The notes below the pieces were generated by a model. That model was not told the DNA's origin and searched no databases. It saw only the letters and a program-made list of their open reading frames with translations. DNA of 35,743 nt from Desulfobacterales bacterium (GTDB lineage Bacteria; Desulfobacterota; Desulfobacteria; Desulfobacterales; UBA11574). Of this stretch, positions 30,574-35,743 are shown piece after piece (position 1 is the first letter of the stretch; every line of letters begins with the position of its first letter). The DNA lies in the NCBI GenBank assembly GCA_030601485.1, contig JAUVTO010000003.1:1-35743 (forward strand), given 5' to 3'. The position numbers were made by a program, and so were the translations under genes.

Positions 30574-32061
30574 TTATGGTTTATCGAAAAGCGCCGGCGC
30601 CTTGCGCAGCCGATCCACAACACGACGCTGTCCTATGGTAATCAAAATATCAAATATCCCAGGGCCGGCAAGCTGGCCGGTAACAACGGTTCGAACACCG
30701 TTGATCAATACCCCGGGTTTGATTTTTAGCTCCTCAGCCATCTCACGAATTGCGTCCTCGGTTTCTGTGGCTGTAAAGCTTTCCAAAGCACCCAACCGAT
30801 CCGCCAGCTTCGGAAACCATTTTTTGAGATCCGGATGCTTGAGAATATTCTTTTTCACCGCCCTGGATTCAATGGGAAACTCGTCGGAAAAATAGGCCCT
30901 CCCACGGGAAACAAAATCGGTTGTAACATGAAAACGGCTGCGAATCAGTCCAATGGTATCCAGATACCAGCGGCGTTTTGTGCCCTCATACTCAGGATTC
31001 CAGATCCCCGCTTTTTCCAGTTCGGCTGTAACATAAGGCTCGATCTCTTCAACCGGCAGGGTCCTCAGATAATGGGCGTTGATACTTATCGCCTTGGGAT
31101 CGGTAAAATATTTTGGATCATTCGTTCTTACATCGAAGATGGAATTGGCACGATTGATTCCCTGAAGAGAAAATGCTTGAATTAATTCCTCCTTGGTAAA
31201 AATTTCTCTGGATTCGGGCGTGGCCCATCCTAATAGGACCAGAAAGTTTACAAATGCCCACGGTAAAAATCCGTGCTCTTTGTAAAAGCGGACGGCAACC
31301 AGTTCGCCATGCTTTCGTTTTGAGATCTTGGCTTTTTTAGGATCCAGGGTGAGTGACATATGCGCAAATTTCGGCACCGGCGCTCCCAGCGCCTGATAAA
31401 TTAAAATCTGCCGGTGTGTATTTGACAGCCCGTCCTGACCGCGAATTACATGGGTAATCCGGTCACGGATATCATCCACCGTATTTGACAACAGATAAAG
31501 GGGCTGACCATTGGAACGGACAATAACAAAGTCTTCAATGTCTTTGTATTTATGATCGATTCTTCCGTAGACGACGTCTTCAAAAGAGACGGAACCTTTA
31601 CCGTTGGGCACTTTCATGCGAAGGGTGTAAGGAATGCCTTGCTCTTCCTTTATGTAAATTTCAATCCTTGTCAATCGCCGACAGGTGCCGTCATACTTTA
31701 AATCTTTTTTCTGCTTCAATGCCGTCTCTCTTTTGCGGTCGAGTTCCTCTTTCGTACAGAAACACTTGTAGGCATGCCCCGACTCCAGCAGTCTGCGTGC
31801 GGCAGCCAGGTGTTCATTAATAAACTGTGACTGGAAATAGGGGCCCTCATCCCAAATTATCCCCAGCCATTTCAAACTTTCAATAATTCCTTGTATAGAT
31901 TCTTCAGTTGACCGTTCCGCATCCGTATCCTCGATTCTAAGGATAAATTTGCCCCCGGTTTTTTGAGCAAATAGCCAGTTAAAAATCGCTGTGCGGGCGC
32001 CGCCGATATGAAGGTAACCGGTGGGGCTGGGGGCAAAGCGTACAATTACTTCTTGTTTCAT
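30574..32061 (-). CDS. gltX: Glutamyl-tRNA synthetase
   Basis: 495 aa; VRFAPSPTGYLHIGGARTAIFNWLFA, LRIEDTDAERS, ISKRKHGELVAV (KISKR motif). Confidence 0.98.
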   Translation of the reverse strand: MKQEVIVRFAPSPTGYLHIGGARTAIFNWLFAQKTGGKFILRIEDTDAERSTEESIQGIIESLKWLGIIWDEGPYFQSQFINEHLAAARRLLESGHAYKCFCTKEELDRKRETALKQKKDLKYDGTCRRLTRIEIYIKEEQGIPYTLRMKVPNGKGSVSFEDVVYGRIDHKYKDIEDFVIVRSNGQPLYLLSNTVDDIRDRITHVIRGQDGLSNTHRQILIYQALGAPVPKFAHMSLTLDPKKAKISKRKHGELVAVRFYKEHGFLPWAFVNFLVLLGWATPESREIFTKEELIQAFSLQGINRANSIFDVRTNDPKYFTDPKAISINAHYLRTLPVEEIEPYVTAELEKAGIWNPEYEGTKRRWYLDTIGLIRSRFHVTTDFVSRGRAYFSDEFPIESRAVKKNILKHPDLKKWFPKLADRLGALESFTATETEDAIREMAEELKIKPGVLINGVRTVVTGQLAGPGIFDILITIGQRRVVDRLRKAPALFDKP

Positions 32062-32420
32062 ATGCAGTTATCCTTTTGTAAGCATTCACGGTTCAGATTT
32101 TTGAAGTGAACCTACAATCTCTGAACCTTTGAACCCTGAACGGTGAAATTAATGTTAAACAACTGTAACTTGAAAATTTTTAAAGCTGCTGGTTTTACAA
32201 TTATTTCCTACAGCATAACCTTCTTTAAGTAGAATTAATCTGATAAATTTGCTATATGTAATTCTCTACACTGTAAAACTGAGAACGTCCATAAAATTTT
32301 TAGCTTTTAAGAAAAAATCCTTCAGGGTTTCGATCAGAAAAAATAACCGGCTTCTCTCGGTTTTGGATAGTCGAAATCGTGGGATTAAACGACTCAACAT
32401 TTATCATAAAAGGGTATCAC

Positions 32421-32615
32421 ATGAGCAATCAAATAGAATGTATGTGTATGCAATGTGGCATATCGATCTATCTTCCCGAAGATTCCGTTATCATGGATGA
32501 TTCGTCCGACGCTGATTCCAAGCTTTTGGACATCCTATTGGTATGCGAGCAATGTGGGGGTCAACTGAGGCTGGTGGGAAAAAGCAGGGATGAGCCTTTT
32601 TACCGGCTCAGGTAA
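32421..32615 (+). CDS. Small Cys-rich putative zinc-ribbon protein
   Basis: 64 aa from ATG at 32421: MSNQIECMCMQCGISIYLPEDS...LLVCEQCGGQLRLVGKSRDEPFYRLR; CxxC pairs; the upstream GTG start in the track is less likely. Confidence 0.55.
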   Translation: MSNQIECMCMQCGISIYLPEDSVIMDDSSDADSKLLDILLVCEQCGGQLRLVGKSRDEPFYRLR

Positions 32616-32631
32616 TGGGTATGCTACCGGG

Positions 32632-32976
32632 TTAGAAAAAATGAGTGCGGTACAAGTGGAAGATTTCCGCTTCTTCATCTTCATGCAGAAGCCTGAGCGG
32701 CTCAACTTTCATTTTGCATCGATAATTGGGGGATGTTCCGTACAGGCGACAGATCAACGGCCGGACAGGATAGATAGAACAACCGGTTTCATTTAAATAT
32801 GGACAGGTGTTTCCATGAGCCTTGCCCGGTTTCATTGAGTTTTTTCTAAGGAACGCTTTAACCCGTTCATCCTCAACTTTAGTTCTGGAGGGCACGCCAA
32901 AGTTTTGGCAGCATTCATGGCAGCCGTCGGTACATTGAAAGTCCGGAATCAGATTGTAAATATCTTCAATATCCAT
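32632..32976 (-). CDS. YkgJ family cysteine cluster protein
   Basis: 114 aa; CTDGCHECCQNFG...CPYLNETGCSIYPVRPLICRLYG pattern. Confidence 0.9.
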   Translation of the reverse strand: MDIEDIYNLIPDFQCTDGCHECCQNFGVPSRTKVEDERVKAFLRKNSMKPGKAHGNTCPYLNETGCSIYPVRPLICRLYGTSPNYRCKMKVEPLRLLHEDEEAEIFHLYRTHFF

Positions 32977-33055
32977 TAATTTCCTCGTGTTTTTGAAAAA
33001 GGTATCGAATTTTTGATTATATGGGCCATAATATTGAAAAAAGTCAACTGAAAAA

Positions 33056-33742
33056 ATGATTGTATCTGCAAATCAGCCTTACTTTTTTCCGTATCCCGGT
33101 TTTTTTTACAAAACGCACCGTTCTGATGTTTTTGTAATTCTGGATGACGTTCAGTTCCCCAGGGGAACCACCTGGACCACTCGAAACAGATTTAAAAACC
33201 ACCAGGGAAGCCTATGGATGACATTGCCTGTAAAAAAGAAAGGGTTGGGTCTGCAAAAGATCAACGCTGTCAGGATATGCCATGACGGCCGATGGGGGAA
33301 AAAACATTTGGAGAGCTTGAGAAATGCTTATGCAAAAGCTCCGTATTTTAAGGACCATCTCAACTTTTTAGAGGAGCTTTTTTCAACAAAATTTGAAAAA
33401 CTTATCGATTTAAATCTTAAGATCATCGGTTATTTGATGAAACATCTTCAAATTGAAACAAAGATCACATTATCGTCCGAGCTTGAGATAAAGGCAAAAG
33501 GAGACAACCTTCTCATAGAAATTTGCAGGAGATTGGAGGCATCGCAGTTTTTGGTCCAGAGCGCTGCCAGAAAGCACTTTGATGCAGACAGGTTCAAAAA
33601 AGCGGGGATTCGACTAACGGACGTTAAACCTCCGTCACCGGTTTATCCTCAACTCTGGGGAAGTTTTATTCCCAACCTGTCCGCACTTGACCTTGTTTTC
33701 AATTGCGGATCAAAAGCCCACGACATCATGATCGCCGGATAA
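33056..33742 (+). CDS. WbqC family protein
   Basis: 228 aa; MIVSANQPYFFPYPGFFYKTHRSDVFVILDDVQFPRGTTWTTRNRF is the WbqC-like N-terminus. Confidence 0.9.
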   Translation: MIVSANQPYFFPYPGFFYKTHRSDVFVILDDVQFPRGTTWTTRNRFKNHQGSLWMTLPVKKKGLGLQKINAVRICHDGRWGKKHLESLRNAYAKAPYFKDHLNFLEELFSTKFEKLIDLNLKIIGYLMKHLQIETKITLSSELEIKAKGDNLLIEICRRLEASQFLVQSAARKHFDADRFKKAGIRLTDVKPPSPVYPQLWGSFIPNLSALDLVFNCGSKAHDIMIAG

Positions 33743-33762
33743 ACCGGGTTAGATTCATACAC

Positions 33763-35673
33763 ATGAAATTCAAACATACAGCTCCATTGGAAAAAATAAT
33801 TCTCATCTCCGCTCCCTGGCCCCTTTACAGCCGTCCCTCAATTCAAATCGGCACTCTGAAGTCCTATCTAAAAAAAAACTTGCCTGACCTGACGGTCCAT
33901 GCGCATCACTTTTATTTAAAAGTCGCCGAGGCCATCGGATACAGACGCTATCAAGCAATTTCCGAGCGAACATGGCTTGCGGAAACCATTTACGCCGCCC
34001 TGTTATATCCGGAACGCCTCGAGCATATTGAAAAAATATTCTATAAGCAGGCTGCCGGCAAATCTCTGCTGCGGGAAATTCTTTTTGAAACCCTAACCAA
34101 ACAGGTTCAGAAGGTTTCCGAGACTTTTATACACACCATTAACTGGGGGGGATATGGTTTGGCGGGTTTTTCCATATGTCTTTGCCAGTTAACTGCGTCA
34201 CTCTATTTCATCAGGCAGGTTAAAAAGCAATTCCCGAATCTTTTTATTGTTGTGGGCGGTTCCATGTCCACCGCTGATGCAACACGGAATCTGTTTAAAA
34301 TTTTTCCGGAAATTGATGTTGCGATCAACGGCGAAGGTGAACTTCCCCTGAGCCGATTGATTGCTTATCTCAAAGATCCGGGGGGTAAGGAAATGCCTCC
34401 GGTTAATGGGATTATCACATCAGAATCCGCTGAAAAAGAAACACCGGCCGCGTTTCATCAGATGAATGAGTTATCCGCTCTTGTTCCTCCGGATTACGAC
34501 GACTACTTTGAATTGCTGCAATCATTCGGACCGGAGAAAACTTTCTTTCCAACACTTCCCATGGAAATCTCAAGAGGGTGCTGGTGGCGCCGCAAACAAA
34601 AAGGCGAAAAATCTACAGGATGTGCCTTCTGCAATCTAAATCTCCAGTGGGACGGTTACCGATCAAAAGACCCGGAACAGGTGGTTTCGGAGATTGATCA
34701 TCTGACAACCAAGCATAAAACACTTTCCGTAGCCTTTATGGACAACCTTCTCCCTTTGAAAACATCCCGGGACATCTTTAATCGCCTATCAAGACTGGGA
34801 AAGGATTTTCGCCTGTTCGGAGAAATCAGGGCCACCACTCCGGGGTCCGTACTGAAAGCCATGCAGACCGCCGGAATGCAAGAGGTCCAGATCGGTATAG
34901 AGGCGCTAAGCACACGGCTCCTCAAGAAACTCAACAAAGGAACCACGACAATCCAGAATATTGAAATCATGAAACATTGCGAAATAACGGGCATTGCAAA
35001 TTCATCGAATCTGATACTCTATTTCCCGGGTAGCGACCAAAAAGATGTGGACGAAACGCTTCGGAACCTGGATTTTGTTCTGTGGTTTCGTCCGTTAAAG
35101 ATGGTTCACTTCTGGCTCGGTCTGGGCAGCCCTGTATGTCAGAACCCTGAAACCTTCGGACTCAGATCTGTTTTCAACCACCGTAATTATGCCGTCTTAT
35201 TTCCACCGAACGTTTTTAAAGCCATGCGTTTTACCATTCAGTCCTATCGAGGCGACCTCGGGCATCAGAGAAAACTCTGGCAGCCGGTCAAAAAAAAGCT
35301 GGCTGCCTGGAAAAAGTCGTATGACGAACTCCATAAGGGTCCAAAACATGAGAACATTTTAACCTTTCGTGACGGCAGAAATTTTATGATCATACGTCAG
35401 AAAAGACTCAACGGCCGAGCCCTGACACACCGCCTGGAGGGAACGTCCCGGGCAATCTATCTTTTTTGCCTGCGGCACCGGTCTTTAAAAAGAATCCTTG
35501 CCCGGTTCCCGTCGATGGCTGCAGACAGGATCGAGCCTTTTTTAAAAATAATGGTCGATAAAAAGCTGATGTTTCGAGAAAACGATAAATATCTGAGCTT
35601 AGCCGTACCTGCCAGCCTGCATTGGTCAACCTCAATTTCTAATCCGCCAAATCAAAACGTGAATTTATTTTGA
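33763..35673 (+). CDS. B12-binding domain radical SAM protein related to RiPP-maturation radical SAM proteins
   Basis: Start moved from 33703 to ATG 33763 (MKFKHTAPLEKIILISAPWPLYSRPSIQIGTLKSYLKK). N-terminal B12-binding-like region (VVGGSMSTADATRNLFKIFPEIDVAINGEGE), RGCWWRRKQKGEKSTGCAFCNLNLQWDGYRSKDPEQVVSEI, C-terminal winged-helix-like tail. Confidence 0.85.
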   Translation: MKFKHTAPLEKIILISAPWPLYSRPSIQIGTLKSYLKKNLPDLTVHAHHFYLKVAEAIGYRRYQAISERTWLAETIYAALLYPERLEHIEKIFYKQAAGKSLLREILFETLTKQVQKVSETFIHTINWGGYGLAGFSICLCQLTASLYFIRQVKKQFPNLFIVVGGSMSTADATRNLFKIFPEIDVAINGEGELPLSRLIAYLKDPGGKEMPPVNGIITSESAEKETPAAFHQMNELSALVPPDYDDYFELLQSFGPEKTFFPTLPMEISRGCWWRRKQKGEKSTGCAFCNLNLQWDGYRSKDPEQVVSEIDHLTTKHKTLSVAFMDNLLPLKTSRDIFNRLSRLGKDFRLFGEIRATTPGSVLKAMQTAGMQEVQIGIEALSTRLLKKLNKGTTTIQNIEIMKHCEITGIANSSNLILYFPGSDQKDVDETLRNLDFVLWFRPLKMVHFWLGLGSPVCQNPETFGLRSVFNHRNYAVLFPPNVFKAMRFTIQSYRGDLGHQRKLWQPVKKKLAAWKKSYDELHKGPKHENILTFRDGRNFMIIRQKRLNGRALTHRLEGTSRAIYLFCLRHRSLKRILARFPSMAADRIEPFLKIMVDKKLMFRENDKYLSLAVPASLHWSTSISNPPNQNVNLF

Positions 35674-35743
35674 GCCCTTAGGGTTCGCGAAGAAATAAAT
35701 TTACATTTTCAGGAGTCGAGGCGCCCGCATGGCAAGGCGCGGG

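Overview
The window looks like a chromosomal segment from a Desulfobacterales-like (deltaproteobacterial) genome; that taxonomic call is inferred from gene content. Most of it is housekeeping DNA on the minus strand: the 5' end of a 16S rRNA gene with a near-consensus promoter, tyrS, rny, a 6S RNA gene, zapA, a zapB-like gene, an N-terminal-domain-only GlmU-like gene, the F1/b/b' ATP synthase operon (atpC-D-G-A-H-F-F'), a bactofilin, rodA-mrdA-mreD-mreC-mreB, a serine hydrolase and an LD-carboxypeptidase. A tRNA-Pro(GGG), a Lys/Ala-rich histone-H1-like gene, a ~193 bp palindromic element and a Yip1-family gene follow on the plus strand. Next come a redox operon (O-methyltransferase-like, Tat DUF362, NapH/NapG-like Fe-S fusion, LUD protein), an IscA/HesB-like gene, an FmdB-type zinc ribbon, glnS, gltX, a YkgJ-type protein, WbqC and a B12-binding radical SAM protein. 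The most notable observations are: (1) the ORF track misses the N-terminus of the HesB-like gene because it contains an in-frame TGA, very probably selenocysteine, with a candidate bacterial SECIS hairpin; (2) the terminal radical SAM enzyme has a C-X13-C-X2-C cluster motif; (3) an unannotated 6S RNA lies between zapA and rny; (4) two perfect 22-bp tandem repeats sit directly upstream of the rRNA -35 box; (5) two MITE-like palindromic elements and a possible multi-stem RNA occupy intergenic regions; (6) an Fe-S membrane protein carries an internal twin-arginine-like motif.
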